Assembly (NCBI RefSeq): GCF_016907955.1
Contig: NZ_JAFBCX010000001.1
Location: 558,001-622,000, forward strand
Length of the DNA: 64,000 bases
Reading direction: 5' to 3'
Source of the DNA: Lentzea nigeriaca
GTDB lineage: Bacteria; Actinomycetota; Actinomycetes; Mycobacteriales; Pseudonocardiaceae
Of this stretch, positions 40,454 to 49,340 are shown piece by piece. Below the pieces are notes generated by a model, which ran no database searches, was not told the origin of the DNA, and saw nothing but the letters and a program-made list of their open reading frames with translations. The position numbers and the translations under genes are program-made. Within the stretch, counting starts at the first letter, position 1; each line of letters begins with the position of its first letter.

Positions 40454-41509
40454 TCATCCCTCGTAGAACTGGCGGACTTGCCCCACGATGTAGTCCTGGT
40501 CGTCTTCGGTCAGCTCGGTGTGGGTGGGGAGGTACAACCCGTCCTCGGCGAACCGGTTCGCGTTCAGCGACGGCCACACCGGGTCGAGATAGCCGGGCTG
40601 CCGGCTCATGGGCTTGAAGAAGAGGCGCGTCTCGATGCCCTTCTCCGCGAGGAACCCCCTGAGCTCCTCACGGCGTTCCGCGCGCAGGTCGTACATCCAC
40701 AACACGTCACGCGGCGGCATGAGGGTGATCCCTTCGATGCCCCGCAGTCCCTCGTCGTACCGCTTCTCGATCTGTGCGCGCGTCGCGATGATCTCGTCGA
40801 GACGTTCCGTCTGGGCGAGCGCGACCGCGGCCTGCAGGTTCGTCATCCGGAAGTTGTAGGCGAGCTTCTTGTGCAGGAAGCTGTGGTCGCGCGTGAACGC
40901 CATCCCGCGCAGATGCGCCATCTGCCGCGCCAGGTGCGGATCGTTCGTGAGGCAGACACCGCCCTCGCCGGACGTGATGATCTTGTTGGCGAACAGCGAG
41001 AACGCCGCGATGTCACCGGTCGGCTTCACGCCGTGCGCCTCGGCCGAGTCCTCGACCACGCGCAGGTTGTACTCGTAGGCGAGCTCGAGGATCGGCTCCA
41101 TGTCGCACTGTCTGCCGTAGATGTGCACCGGCATGATCACCTTGGTGCGCGGGGTGATCTTCTCCTCGATCTTCGTCACGTCGATGTTCAGATCGTCCGC
41201 GCAGTCGACGAACACGGGCGTCGCACCGGTGTAGGTCACGGCCCACGCGGAGGCGATCATCGTGAACTCCGGCACGATCACCTCGTCGCCGGGACCGACT
41301 CCCAACGCGCGCAACGCGAGCGTCAGCGCTGTCGTGCCGGACGAGCAGGCGACGCCGTACTTCACGTTGTTGTAGGCGGCGAAAGCCTCCTCGAACTGCG
41401 GCACGTAGGGGCCCTGCGAGGAGATCCAGCCGTCCGTCACGGCCTTCGTCGTGTACTCGAGCTCGTTGCCGCGCAACGAAGGCATCGAAACGGGGTAGCG
41501 GTAGCTCAT
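40454..41509 (-). CDS. Sugar aminotransferase, NysDII/AmphDII-like (GDP-mycosamine formation)
   Basis: 351 aa, DegT/DnrJ/EryC1/StrS family of PLP enzymes. Lys176 in SLFANKIITSGEGG is the expected PLP Schiff-base lysine and Asp154 (VVEDSAEAHG) the pyridine-N partner. Long stretches such as YGVACSSGTTALTLALRALG match, from memory, the aminotransferases of nystatin, amphotericin and candicidin, which aminate GDP-3-keto-6-deoxymannose to GDP-mycosamine. ATG 41509 is preferred; a TTG six bases upstream is also possible. It sits eight bases from the glycosyltransferase stop. The GDP-mannose 4,6-dehydratase needed upstream in the pathway is not in the window. Confidence 0.93.
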   Translation of the reverse strand: MSYRYPVSMPSLRGNELEYTTKAVTDGWISSQGPYVPQFEEAFAAYNNVKYGVACSSGTTALTLALRALGVGPGDEVIVPEFTMIASAWAVTYTGATPVFVDCADDLNIDVTKIEEKITPRTKVIMPVHIYGRQCDMEPILELAYEYNLRVVEDSAEAHGVKPTGDIAAFSLFANKIITSGEGGVCLTNDPHLARQMAHLRGMAFTRDHSFLHKKLAYNFRMTNLQAAVALAQTERLDEIIATRAQIEKRYDEGLRGIEGITLMPPRDVLWMYDLRAERREELRGFLAEKGIETRLFFKPMSRQPGYLDPVWPSLNANRFAEDGLYLPTHTELTEDDQDYIVGQVRQFYEG

Positions 41510-41516
41510 CGTCAAC

Positions 41517-42890
41517 TCACTTCGAGGACAGCGCGGGAAGGGAGAGGATCAGGTCGGCGGCGGTCTTGCGGCCACCGGCGGCGTGCTGCAGCGCGGCGAG
41601 ACGTTCGGCGTTCTCGCGGAACGCCGGGTCGCCCAGGACGCGGGTGAGCTTGTCCACGACGTCGGCCGGGTCGACGGTGTGCGGCTTGTCCAGCGTCAGC
41701 CCGACACCGAAGCTCTCCGCCCGCACGGCCTGGTCGTAGCAGTCGACCCACAGCGGCCGGGACACCATCGGCTTGCCGAAGTAAATGCTTTCCGTGTAGG
41801 CGTTTCCGCCCGCGTGCGTGAAGAACAGCTTGACGCTCGGATGCGCCAGCACGTCCAGCTGCGACGGAACCCACGTCTCGATCCGCAGGTTCGGTGGGAG
41901 CTGTGCGGGCAGGAACTTCTGCTGGTCGCGCGGCAGCTTCCACAGCACCGAGTGCGTGCCCTCCAGCCGGCGCGCCACCTGGACGAACGCCTCGACCTGG
42001 GCGCGGGTCAGCCGGGTGATCGTGCCGAACCCCATGTACACCACGGACTTCTGCGCGTCCAGCCACTCGCCGAGCTCACCGGGCTCCGCCTGCGGCAGCG
42101 GCGGCACCAGCGCGCCGACCGTGCGGATCTTCTCCGGGAGGTCGAACGGGTAGTCCATCTCCGGGATCGAGTAGCACAGAACCAGCTCGGACTTCTCGAC
42201 CCGCGCGAACTGGCCGAGCGCCTCCGGCGAGATGCCGAGCTCGGCGACGACCTTCCCGTTCCGCGCGTTGCGTTCCTTGTTCTCCTTCGAGAACGCGGTC
42301 GCGAGGGTGCGCCAGCCGAAGAGCCGGTTGGCCCAGCGCTGCGTCCACGACATGTCCGCGGGCAGGCCGGTGTGCGGGCGCGGGAAGTCCTTCGGCGTGT
42401 AGGAAGGGCCGATCGGTACCGCCGACGTCACGAGGTTCGACGGCACGAACGGGTCGCTGAGCACGTACGGGATGCCCTTGGTGATCGCGACCTCGTAGCC
42501 GAACATGCACATCGACTCGACGACCATCAGCGCCGGCTGGATCTCGTCGACGAGCTCGGCGAGCCTGCGGTACTTGGGGATCCGCAGCTCCGGCCGATGT
42601 GTCTGCTCGATGACGGCTTTGCGCGCCTTGAACCGCGACCGCTGCGTCACCTTCGCGTAGACGTCGTCCGGCCAGGTCACCGACGACATCTCCGGGATCA
42701 CCTCGCCCAGCGAGAAGAACTCGATCGGCGAGCCGACGGCGGCGGCCTCGACCTCCTCGCGGGCCTTGTCGTCGGTGGCGAACCACAGGTTCTCGACACC
42801 GCGGCGCGACAGTTCCTCCGCTAGCACGAGCATCGGGTTGAGCAGGCCGCTCTCCGGCAGGCTGACGAACAGGATCGGCCGCTGGCTCAT
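41517..42890 (-). CDS. Glycosyltransferase, NysDI/AmphDI-like mycosaminyltransferase
   Basis: 457 aa, GT-B fold, GT1 family. The N-terminal acceptor domain begins RPILFVSLPESGLLNPMLVL. The C-terminal nucleotide-sugar site includes VVYMGFGTITRLT, WVPSQLDVLAHPSVKLFFTH, AGGNAYTESIYFGKPMV and WVDCYDQAVRAE, all reminiscent of AmphDI/NysDI. ATG 42890 is chosen because GAGGGG lies eight bases before it; a GTG eight codons upstream also keeps the frame but would place the SD inside the gene. It is first in the four-gene operon and divergent from the LAL regulator. The likely reaction is transfer of mycosamine from its GDP donor to the macrolide hydroxyl three carbons beyond the carboxylate-bearing carbon. 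Confidence 0.93.
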   Translation of the reverse strand: MSQRPILFVSLPESGLLNPMLVLAEELSRRGVENLWFATDDKAREEVEAAAVGSPIEFFSLGEVIPEMSSVTWPDDVYAKVTQRSRFKARKAVIEQTHRPELRIPKYRRLAELVDEIQPALMVVESMCMFGYEVAITKGIPYVLSDPFVPSNLVTSAVPIGPSYTPKDFPRPHTGLPADMSWTQRWANRLFGWRTLATAFSKENKERNARNGKVVAELGISPEALGQFARVEKSELVLCYSIPEMDYPFDLPEKIRTVGALVPPLPQAEPGELGEWLDAQKSVVYMGFGTITRLTRAQVEAFVQVARRLEGTHSVLWKLPRDQQKFLPAQLPPNLRIETWVPSQLDVLAHPSVKLFFTHAGGNAYTESIYFGKPMVSRPLWVDCYDQAVRAESFGVGLTLDKPHTVDPADVVDKLTRVLGDPAFRENAERLAALQHAAGGRKTAADLILSLPALSSK

Positions 42891-43069
42891 GGACTTCACC
42901 CCTCGGGCTGACACCTAGTGAGAGCGAGCCTGCCGGACGGCGCGGGCGTGTGTCCCGGGTGACGCCCCACCTCCAGGAGAACACCTAGAACCGGCGCGTA
43001 TCGATTTCATGAGGATGTGTACACCTGCGACGCTCGTGTCCGACTCGTCGTGGCGAGAGGTACATCATC
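42891..43069. promoter_or_regulatory. Divergent promoter region, mycosamine operon / LAL regulator
   Basis: 179 bases separate the start codons of the glycosyltransferase (left, minus strand) and the LAL regulator (right, plus strand). The octamer ACACCTAG occurs twice in the same orientation, at 42911 and 42981, exactly 70 bases apart; it is a candidate regulator contact. GAGAGG nine bases before ATG 43070 is the regulator's SD. I cannot place -10/-35 boxes with confidence. Confidence 0.55.
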
Positions 43070-45808
43070 ATGACCAGGACGTCCGACAACAGCATCAGCA
43101 GGGCGAGGCTCGCGGGACTCATCGAGCGCGACGACCAGTGGGCCTCTCTGGAGACGCTGTTGACGGACTCCCTGTCAGGATCCGGAAGGGTCGCGCTGCT
43201 CACCGGTCCGGTGGCGAGCGGGAAGACCGAGCTGCTGCACGCGTTCGGCGAGGCGTCCGGCGTCACCTTCGTGAAGGCGACCTGTTCGGCGTTCGAAAGA
43301 GATCTGCCTTTCGGTGTGGTCGGCCAGATCTTCCACCCGCTGGACGTTCCGGCGGAGGTGGGCGAACTCCTCGACGCCGCCGCACGGTCCAGCGACGGCC
43401 CTTCGGCACGGCAGCTGCACGCGCTGTGCATCGCGCTGCTGGACCTCACGGCCGAGACACCGCTGGTGATCGGCATCGACGACGTGCAGCACGCCGACTC
43501 GTCGTCGATGCACTGGCTGCTCTACCTGATCCGGCGGCTCGGCCAGGCCAAGGTGCTGCTGATGCTGACCGAGACCGCGTCCCCGCGCGCCGCGCACACC
43601 CCGCTGCACACCGAACTCCTGCGGCATCCGCACTGCCGGGACGTCGGGCTGGCCCCGCTCGGTGCTCTGGACGAGCTGTTCGAGGCGCCTCGGCACGCCG
43701 CGGACGCGATGAGGCTGACAGGCGGCAACCCGTTGCTGGTCCGGTCGCTCCTCGACGACCAGCGGCTGTGCAAGCCGCGCGACGACGGCGGCCTCGTCAT
43801 CGGCCCCGGCTACCGGCGCGCGCTGGTCAGCTGCCTGCACCGCTGCGACCACCACGTGCTGCCGGTCGCGCGGGCACTGGCCGTGACGGGCGAGAACGCG
43901 ACGCGCGAGTCGTTGAGCCGCTTGGCCCGTGTCGACGCCGAGGCCGTCGACTCCGCGCTGGACGTGATGAACGAGGCCGGTCTGGTGTCCGACGGCTGGT
44001 TCCGCGACCCGGCCGCCCGCGGCGCGGTCCTGGACGATCTGTCCACTCAGGACCGCAAGGAGATGTACCTCGGGGCGGCGCTGCTGCTGCACGACGAGGG
44101 CGCGCCCGCGACCGAGGTGGCGCCCTACCTGGTCATGGCCGACCACTCCGAGAACCCGTGGATGGTGCCGGTGTTCGAGGAAGCCGCCGAGCACGCGTTG
44201 CGCGACGAGCAGATCGACACGGCGTTGCGGTATCTGGAACTGGCGCATCGGGCGTGCGTCGAGGTGCACGGGCGGGCGGCCATCGCGGCGAAGCTCGTCC
44301 GGGTGGAATGGCGCGTCAACCCGTCCGCCGCCGGACGCCGGCTCGGCACGGTGGTGCCGGCGATGCGGGCCGGGCAGCTCTCCGATCGTGACGTGACGTC
44401 GCTGGTGCAGCCGATGCTGTGGAACGGCCAGGTCGACGAGGCCACCGAGGCCATGGACCGGGTCCGGCGGTCGTCCGGCAACGGCGTGCGGGCGATGGAG
44501 CTGTGGCTGGCCTGCTCGCATCCGACGCTGGCACGGCGTCCCCAGGCGGAGCCGGTGAAGGCGCGGACGGTCAGCCTGACGTCCGGGCCGATGCTGAAAG
44601 CGGTCACCGCACTGGCGAACGTGCTGACCTACGGCCCCAACGACGAGTCCGCGACCGATGCCGAGCACGTCCTGCAGGCCGCGCGACCGTCGGACAGCGG
44701 GTCGTGGGGGCCGGAGTCGGCGATGCTCGCGTTGCAGGCCCTGGTGTACGCGGACCGGCTCGACGTCGCCGCGCAGTGGTGCGACCGGCTGCTGGAGGAG
44801 ACGCGGGCCAAGAACCTCGTGGTGGCACAGGCGTTCTTCTCGAGCGTGCGGGCGGAGGTGTCGCTGCGGCGCGGCGATCTCGCCTCGGCGTTCGACCACG
44901 CGCAGAACGCGCTGGACCTCATGCCCGCCGGCGGCTGGGGTGTGGCGGTGGGCATGCCGCTGGGCATCCTGATCAACGCCGCCACGAAGCGGGGGCGGCA
45001 CGAGGAAGCCGCGGCGCTGCTGGAACAACCCGTGCCCGAGGCGATGTTCCAGTCCCGGTACGGGCTGTACTACCTGTACGCGCGCGGCCACCACTACTTG
45101 GCCACGTCACGGCACTACGCGGCGCTCGCGGACTTCCTGTCCTGCGGCGAGCTGATGACCTCGTGGGGTGTGGACCAGCCGGGAGTGGTGCCGTGGCGAA
45201 CCTCGGCAGCGGAAGCCTGGCTGTTGCACGGCGCCAACCGTGACGAGGCCAAGCGGCTGATCAACGAGCAGCTGGCGCGGCTCGGACCGGACGCCTCCCG
45301 CACTCGCGGCGTGGCGTTGCGGTTGCTGGCCGCCACCAACCAGCCGCACAACCGGCCGCAGCTGTTACAGGACGCCGTGGCGGTGCTGGAGGAGTACGGG
45401 GACCAGTACGAACTCGCCCGCGCTCTCGCCGACCTCTCCAAGGCGCACCAGGCTCTGCGGGAGCACCGGCGGGCGTGGACGGTGGCTCGCCGTGCCTGGC
45501 ACGTCGCGAACGTCTGCGACGCGGCCGAGCTGTGCGAGGAGTTGTTGCCCTCCAGGGGAAAGGGCGACGCCGAGGACACGCCGGCCGAGGACAAGCCGGT
45601 CGATCCCATTGCCACGCTGACGGATGCCGAACGACGGGTGGCGGCGCTGGCGGCCGTGGGATACACGAACCGGGAGATCGCGTCGAAGCTGTACATCACG
45701 CCGTCGACGATCGAGCAGCACCTGACGCGGGTGTACCGGAAGCTGAACGTCAAGTACCGCAAGGATCTGCCGGCCGACCTGCACTCGTACCTGCCGAGCA
45801 CGGCCTGA
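43070..45808 (+). CDS. LAL-family LuxR transcriptional regulator (probable pathway activator)
   Basis: 912 aa. The N-terminal ATPase module has Walker A GPVASGKT at about residue 47 and Walker B LVIGIDDVQ at about 135. A long helical, TPR-like middle follows, and the C-terminus is a LuxR helix-turn-helix (LTDAERRVAALAAVGYTNRE, then IASKLYITPSTIEQHLTRVY). This is the build of PikD, NysRI-III and AmphRI-III, cluster-situated activators of macrolide and polyene pathways. It is monocistronic, divergent from the mycosamine operon, and followed 28 bases later by a GC hairpin. Its targets probably include the divergent promoter regions in this window, but that is inference. Confidence 0.95.
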   Translation: MTRTSDNSISRARLAGLIERDDQWASLETLLTDSLSGSGRVALLTGPVASGKTELLHAFGEASGVTFVKATCSAFERDLPFGVVGQIFHPLDVPAEVGELLDAAARSSDGPSARQLHALCIALLDLTAETPLVIGIDDVQHADSSSMHWLLYLIRRLGQAKVLLMLTETASPRAAHTPLHTELLRHPHCRDVGLAPLGALDELFEAPRHAADAMRLTGGNPLLVRSLLDDQRLCKPRDDGGLVIGPGYRRALVSCLHRCDHHVLPVARALAVTGENATRESLSRLARVDAEAVDSALDVMNEAGLVSDGWFRDPAARGAVLDDLSTQDRKEMYLGAALLLHDEGAPATEVAPYLVMADHSENPWMVPVFEEAAEHALRDEQIDTALRYLELAHRACVEVHGRAAIAAKLVRVEWRVNPSAAGRRLGTVVPAMRAGQLSDRDVTSLVQPMLWNGQVDEATEAMDRVRRSSGNGVRAMELWLACSHPTLARRPQAEPVKARTVSLTSGPMLKAVTALANVLTYGPNDESATDAEHVLQAARPSDSGSWGPESAMLALQALVYADRLDVAAQWCDRLLEETRAKNLVVAQAFFSSVRAEVSLRRGDLASAFDHAQNALDLMPAGGWGVAVGMPLGILINAATKRGRHEEAAALLEQPVPEAMFQSRYGLYYLYARGHHYLATSRHYAALADFLSCGELMTSWGVDQPGVVPWRTSAAEAWLLHGANRDEAKRLINEQLARLGPDASRTRGVALRLLAATNQPHNRPQLLQDAVAVLEEYGDQYELARALADLSKAHQALREHRRAWTVARRAWHVANVCDAAELCEELLPSRGKGDAEDTPAEDKPVDPIATLTDAERRVAALAAVGYTNREIASKLYITPSTIEQHLTRVYRKLNVKYRKDLPADLHSYLPSTA

Positions 45809-45836
45809 GTATCCCGGGCACGACTGCGCCGATCTG

Positions 45837-45858
45837 GCCGCCCGCTCCGCCGGGCGGC
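45837..45858 (+). terminator. GC hairpin downstream of the LAL regulator
   Basis: GCCGCCCG pairs with CGGGCGGC (8 bp) around a 6-base loop, starting 28 bases past the regulator's stop. There is no T-tract, so it would be a U-less terminator of the type often proposed in actinobacteria. Moderate evidence only. Confidence 0.45.
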
Positions 45859-45879
45859 GGTGACCTCGGCGAACGCCCG

Positions 45880-45920
45880 TTGTCAGACCTGCCTGGAGAA
45901 TGAGAAGCAGGGGTCCCCTG
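45880..45920 (+). repeat. Extragenic relative of linker element block c
   Basis: TTGTCAGACCTGCCTG is identical over 16 bases to the copy at 59854. It is followed by a similar GAGAATGAG stretch and a G-run/C-run hairpin (CAGGGGTCCCCTG). It lies in non-coding DNA after the LAL regulator, outside any PKS gene. Confidence 0.7.
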
Positions 45921-45958
45921 GCCGGGCAGGGCCCCGGCAAAGTCGCCCTGCTGGGCTT

Positions 45959-46119
45959 GGCGTCTGCAAGTACCACCAACTCTTGATCGAATCGCCGCCA
46001 GTTACACCCAACTGGTTCGTCCTCTGGCGGACCTTCGGTGCGCCGGTGCGGCCGATGCACCGCGAGTTGGCGGTGGAAAAGTGCTGGTTGATCTTGAGTT
46101 GGTGGTACTTGCAGACGCC
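45959..46119. repeat. Inverted repeat pair, 30-bp arms, MITE-like
   Basis: The arm at 45959-45988 (core GTCTGCAAGTACCACCAACT) matches the reverse complement of 46090-46119 at 28 of 30 positions, with about 100 bases between them. The inner flanks are partly complementary as well, so the whole 161-bp segment could fold. No transposase is nearby. It could be a miniature element, an IS end remnant or a large bidirectional terminator between the two convergent units. Confidence 0.7.
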
Positions 46120-46471
46120 GTTGGCGAAGCCGGGAGCGGCTGCCGGAAGCAGGGCCGGTGCCGGTTCGCCAACCTGATGGTTGTGCTCTCACGGACGTGA
46201 ACAGGCAAGTTGGCTGTAGTTGGGGTGTTCTGACCAGATCAGAGGGGTGTTGCGACGACCTATTGACGCCAAGACGATGTCATCGGCGCTTATCTACAAC
46301 CAACCTGGTGCGGCCAGCACATCAGAGCGTTTCCGCAGCTTCCTCGAATTGGCGGCCTCGTCGCACCGTCAGGATTCGCCGACGGAGTCCTTGCAGACGC
46401 CATCAGCCGGCCGGACACGACTTTGCCGACACCCTGTCCTGGCCGGGGTACCCCTGCGTCAGCGTGGCGGC

Positions 46472-48076
46472 TCAGAGCAGCGGTAGCTGCGCCTTCAGTT
46501 CCCGCACCAGCTGGGGCAGGTCCGCGCGGTCCTGCGCGAACCCGAACACGTAGTAGTCCGGCCGCACCAGCGCCGCCACCTTCCGGTGCCCGGCCAGCCA
46601 GGGCAGATACAACCGCTCCACGTCCACGACCTCGTGCGCCCGAGCGATCTTCGGTGGAATCCCGGCGGGCATCACTCGCACCAGGTGCGTCCCCAGCGTC
46701 TTGAGGAAGTCGAGCTCGTCCTCACCCAGCGCGTCGTACGGGTCCAGCGTCGTGATCAGGTGCCAGCCGCGTCCGACGACCTCGTCGAACCGGTCCCGCA
46801 CCGTCCCACGCGCCACCACACCCTGCGGCGACAGTTCGCCGTGCGGCAACGAAATCCCGTCGGCACCCCGCCGAACTACGCCGTCTTCCAGCGCGTAGGC
46901 GGACGGAGCGAGATCGACGCCCTCGGGCTTGGCCTGCATGGCGAGCAGGAACGCGTCGCGACGCGCGGCGGCGACGGGGTCGAGCTCGGACACGATCTTG
47001 CCCACCTCGATGGACATCTCGATGGTGTGCCGCACCTGCAAGGCGCGTTCGGCCTGGTACGCGTCGAGCAACGTGTCGTCGGCGACGTCCCGCAGCACGA
47101 GGTCGAGCTTCCACGCCAGGTTCGCCGCGTCCCGGATGCCCGAACACATGCCCTGCCCGGCGAACGGCGGCATGAGGTGCGCGGAGTCGCCGGCCAGCAG
47201 CATCCTGCCGTCGCGCCACCTGTCCGCCATCGCGGCCTGGAACGTGTAGACGATGTTGCGGGTCAGGTCGGCGTTGTCCGGCGTGACGTCGTAGGGCTTG
47301 AGCAGCTCCCACATGCGTTCCACAGTGGACAGTTCCTCGATCGACTCGCCGGGTAGCCGCATAAACTCCCACCGTCGGTGCCCGCGGCCGGACGCGACGA
47401 TCGTGGTGGGCCGGGCCGGGTCGCACACCTGCACGTCGTTGGGGCGGAACGCCCGCTTCTCGTGGAAGACCACGTCGACCAGCAGCCAGTCGTGCTTGAA
47501 GTTCAGGTCGATCATCTTCGTGCCCATGACGTCGCGCACGAAGCTGTTCGCGCCGTCGCAGCCGACGACCCACGACGCCGTGACGTCGCCCTCGTGATCA
47601 GGTCCGGGGGCGGTCAGCGAGACGTGCGTGCCGTGGTCGGTGATGGCCTCGACCTTGTGCCCGAACAAAGTCGTGATGTTCGGCAGCGTGGCGACGTGCT
47701 CGCGCAACGCCTTCTCGAACGTCGGCTGGTGCATGACGGTCGCGATCGGCCAGCCGTCGCGGCCCGGCTCGTACGGTGCCTCGAACGAGAACAGCTCGCG
47801 GCCCTCGGCGTTCTGGAACATGTACTGCCCCAGCGGTTCGCCGAGCTCCATCAACTGGGCGCCGATGCCGGCGGAGGCGAACGAACGCGCGGTCTCCCCG
47901 TCGAACGCGACGACGCGCGGGAACGGGTACTGGCCGCGGTACTTCTCCAGGATGACGACCCGCCATCCCTTGTGCGCGAGGAGGATGGACAGAACGAGGC
48001 CGACCGGGCCGCAGCCCACCACCGCGACGTCCGCGGTGGTGGCTGCAGCCCGGCCGGTCGGCTGCGGTGACGTCAT
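46472..48076 (-). CDS. MhpA-like FAD-dependent aromatic hydroxylase
   Basis: 534 aa, class A flavoprotein monooxygenase. Visible motifs: FAD Rossmann VVGCGPVGLVLS (about residues 19-30), the DG motif GCDGANSFVRD, and GDSAHLMPPFAGQGMCSGIR near residue 290. Segments such as CDPARP ... RRWEFMRLPGES follow E. coli MhpA closely from memory; MhpA ortho-hydroxylates 3-(3-hydroxyphenyl)propionate. Start ATG 48076 has GGGAAG four bases upstream; the frame is open further up, but only inside the DAHP synthase gene. It is third in the operon behind chorismatase and DAHP synthase. A meta-hydroxyaryl substrate is therefore plausible: 3-HBA itself, its carrier-bound form or the finished head group, giving a catechol or hydroquinone. 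An FscO-like role on the macrolide is the alternative. Confidence 0.92.
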   Translation of the reverse strand: MTSPQPTGRAAATTADVAVVGCGPVGLVLSILLAHKGWRVVILEKYRGQYPFPRVVAFDGETARSFASAGIGAQLMELGEPLGQYMFQNAEGRELFSFEAPYEPGRDGWPIATVMHQPTFEKALREHVATLPNITTLFGHKVEAITDHGTHVSLTAPGPDHEGDVTASWVVGCDGANSFVRDVMGTKMIDLNFKHDWLLVDVVFHEKRAFRPNDVQVCDPARPTTIVASGRGHRRWEFMRLPGESIEELSTVERMWELLKPYDVTPDNADLTRNIVYTFQAAMADRWRDGRMLLAGDSAHLMPPFAGQGMCSGIRDAANLAWKLDLVLRDVADDTLLDAYQAERALQVRHTIEMSIEVGKIVSELDPVAAARRDAFLLAMQAKPEGVDLAPSAYALEDGVVRRGADGISLPHGELSPQGVVARGTVRDRFDEVVGRGWHLITTLDPYDALGEDELDFLKTLGTHLVRVMPAGIPPKIARAHEVVDVERLYLPWLAGHRKVAALVRPDYYVFGFAQDRADLPQLVRELKAQLPLL

Positions 48077-48096
48077 CTGTCTTCCCTGTCTGCGGG

Positions 48097-49305
48097 TCAG
48101 AAAACCGAGTCGATCACTCCGAGTGCCTGAGCGGGGTTCAGCCGTGGGTCGCAGAGGGTCTCGTAGCGCTCGGAGAGAGCCTTCTCGTCGGGGACAGGCC
48201 CGCCGACGCACTCCGTCACGTCGGTCGCGGCCATTTCCAGGTGCAAGCCGGCCGCGTGCGCGCCCTCGGTCTCCAGGATGTGTCGGAACGCCGTGGCCTC
48301 CTCGATGATATGGCTGACATGTCGAGTCTTTCGCCCAGACTCGGTCGTGACCGTGTTGCCGTGCATGGGATCCGACAGCCACACGACGGGGTGGCCCGCG
48401 CGCTGCACGGCCCGCACGATCGGCGGCAGCGCGACGTGGATGTCCTCGCGTCCCATGCGCACGATCAACGTCAGCCGGCCCGGCGTGTGGTGCGGGTCGA
48501 GCAGCTGGCACAACCGCACGACGGTCTCCGGGTCCGCGGTCGGGCCGATCTTGCAGCCGATCGGGTTCGCGATCGCCGCGAACATGCTGACGTGCGCGTG
48601 GTCGAGCTGGCGGGTGCGTTCACCGATCCACGGGAAGTGCGTCGAGGTGAGGAACTGCTCGCCGGTGCGTTCGTCCGTCCGGATGAGCGCGTTTTCGTAA
48701 TCCAGCACCAATGCCTCGTGAGCTACCCACGGGCCACCGGACAGTTCCTCGACACTTCCCGTCCAATGGGTGCGCACTTCTCGGATGACGGCGGCCGACG
48801 CGTCGTAGGCCATCAGCATTCGTTCGGGGTCGTGCCGCCGGGCCTCATTTTCGGTCTCGAACGAATTGACCAGCTCACCGCGGAACGACGGCAGATCGAC
48901 CCCGCCCACCGTTTCGAAGTTGTTCGAACGAGGCTTCGCGTACTGGCCCGCCATGCGTCCGAAACGTGCCACCTCCTGGCCGGTGCGTTCCGCCAGCCGG
49001 GAAGCGATCGCCTGGATGTTGCGCACCTTTCGGAAAGTTGTCACCGGGTCGGCGTCGGAAAAGGACTCGGCGCAGTCGCCGAGCTGCAGCACACGCGCCT
49101 CGCCGAGCGCGGCGAGACCGAGCGCGCGCTTCGCCTCGCGAATTTCGGAATGGGCGACCAGGGGCAGTGCGCCGGACAGTTCGGCCTCGATCAGGTCGTA
49201 CTCGGGGTGGTGGTGCCAATGGGGCTGCTGCGTCGCGGGCAACGTCATCCACGGGGCGGCGGTCCGGGTGTGCGTGAACTCCGTCAGCTTCACCGTCTGA
49301 GGCAT
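48097..49305 (-). CDS. Class II 3-deoxy-D-arabino-heptulosonate 7-phosphate (DAHP) synthase
   Basis: 402 aa. Condenses phosphoenolpyruvate with erythrose 4-phosphate, the entry step of the shikimate pathway. Hallmarks of the plant/actinobacterial class II type: LQLGDCAESF (metal-binding Cys), RMAGQYAKPRS, SGGPWVAHEALVLDYE, STHFPWIGERTRQLDHAHV and DPMHGNT. At about 400 aa it is shorter than the 460-aa mycobacterial enzyme with its extra regulatory N-terminus, as expected for pathway copies relieved of feedback control. GGAG lies eight bases before ATG 49305. It sits between chorismatase and hydroxylase in one operon, so its likely job is to raise chorismate supply for the aromatic starter unit. 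Confidence 0.95.
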   Translation of the reverse strand: MPQTVKLTEFTHTRTAAPWMTLPATQQPHWHHHPEYDLIEAELSGALPLVAHSEIREAKRALGLAALGEARVLQLGDCAESFSDADPVTTFRKVRNIQAIASRLAERTGQEVARFGRMAGQYAKPRSNNFETVGGVDLPSFRGELVNSFETENEARRHDPERMLMAYDASAAVIREVRTHWTGSVEELSGGPWVAHEALVLDYENALIRTDERTGEQFLTSTHFPWIGERTRQLDHAHVSMFAAIANPIGCKIGPTADPETVVRLCQLLDPHHTPGRLTLIVRMGREDIHVALPPIVRAVQRAGHPVVWLSDPMHGNTVTTESGRKTRHVSHIIEEATAFRHILETEGAHAAGLHLEMAATDVTECVGGPVPDEKALSERYETLCDPRLNPAQALGVIDSVF

Positions 49306-49340
49306 TGTTCTCGCTCCTGTAGCTGGTTCCGCTGGACGTT

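Larger units (their letters stand above)
45809..46471. other. 663-bp non-coding, repeat-rich interval
   Basis: No convincing gene lies between the LAL regulator and the tail of the flavin hydroxylase. Small open frames have no SD, no family resemblance and cross a large inverted repeat. The interval holds the hairpin at 45837, an extragenic relative of the PKS-linker repeat (45880-45920), a 30-bp inverted repeat pair (45959-45988 / 46090-46119) and a third copy of CTTGCAGACGCC at 46390. Base composition looks less GC-rich than the genes on either side. It may be the scar of a small mobile element. Confidence 0.7.

Noticed and set aside
45860-46177. A possible 105-aa protein after the LAL regulator
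   Set aside because: No SD, no family resemblance, and the frame crosses both arms of the inverted repeat.
48077-48511. N-terminal extension of the flavin hydroxylase
   Set aside because: It runs through the DAHP synthase gene in another frame; ATG 48076 has a good SD and places the FAD motif at the usual distance.
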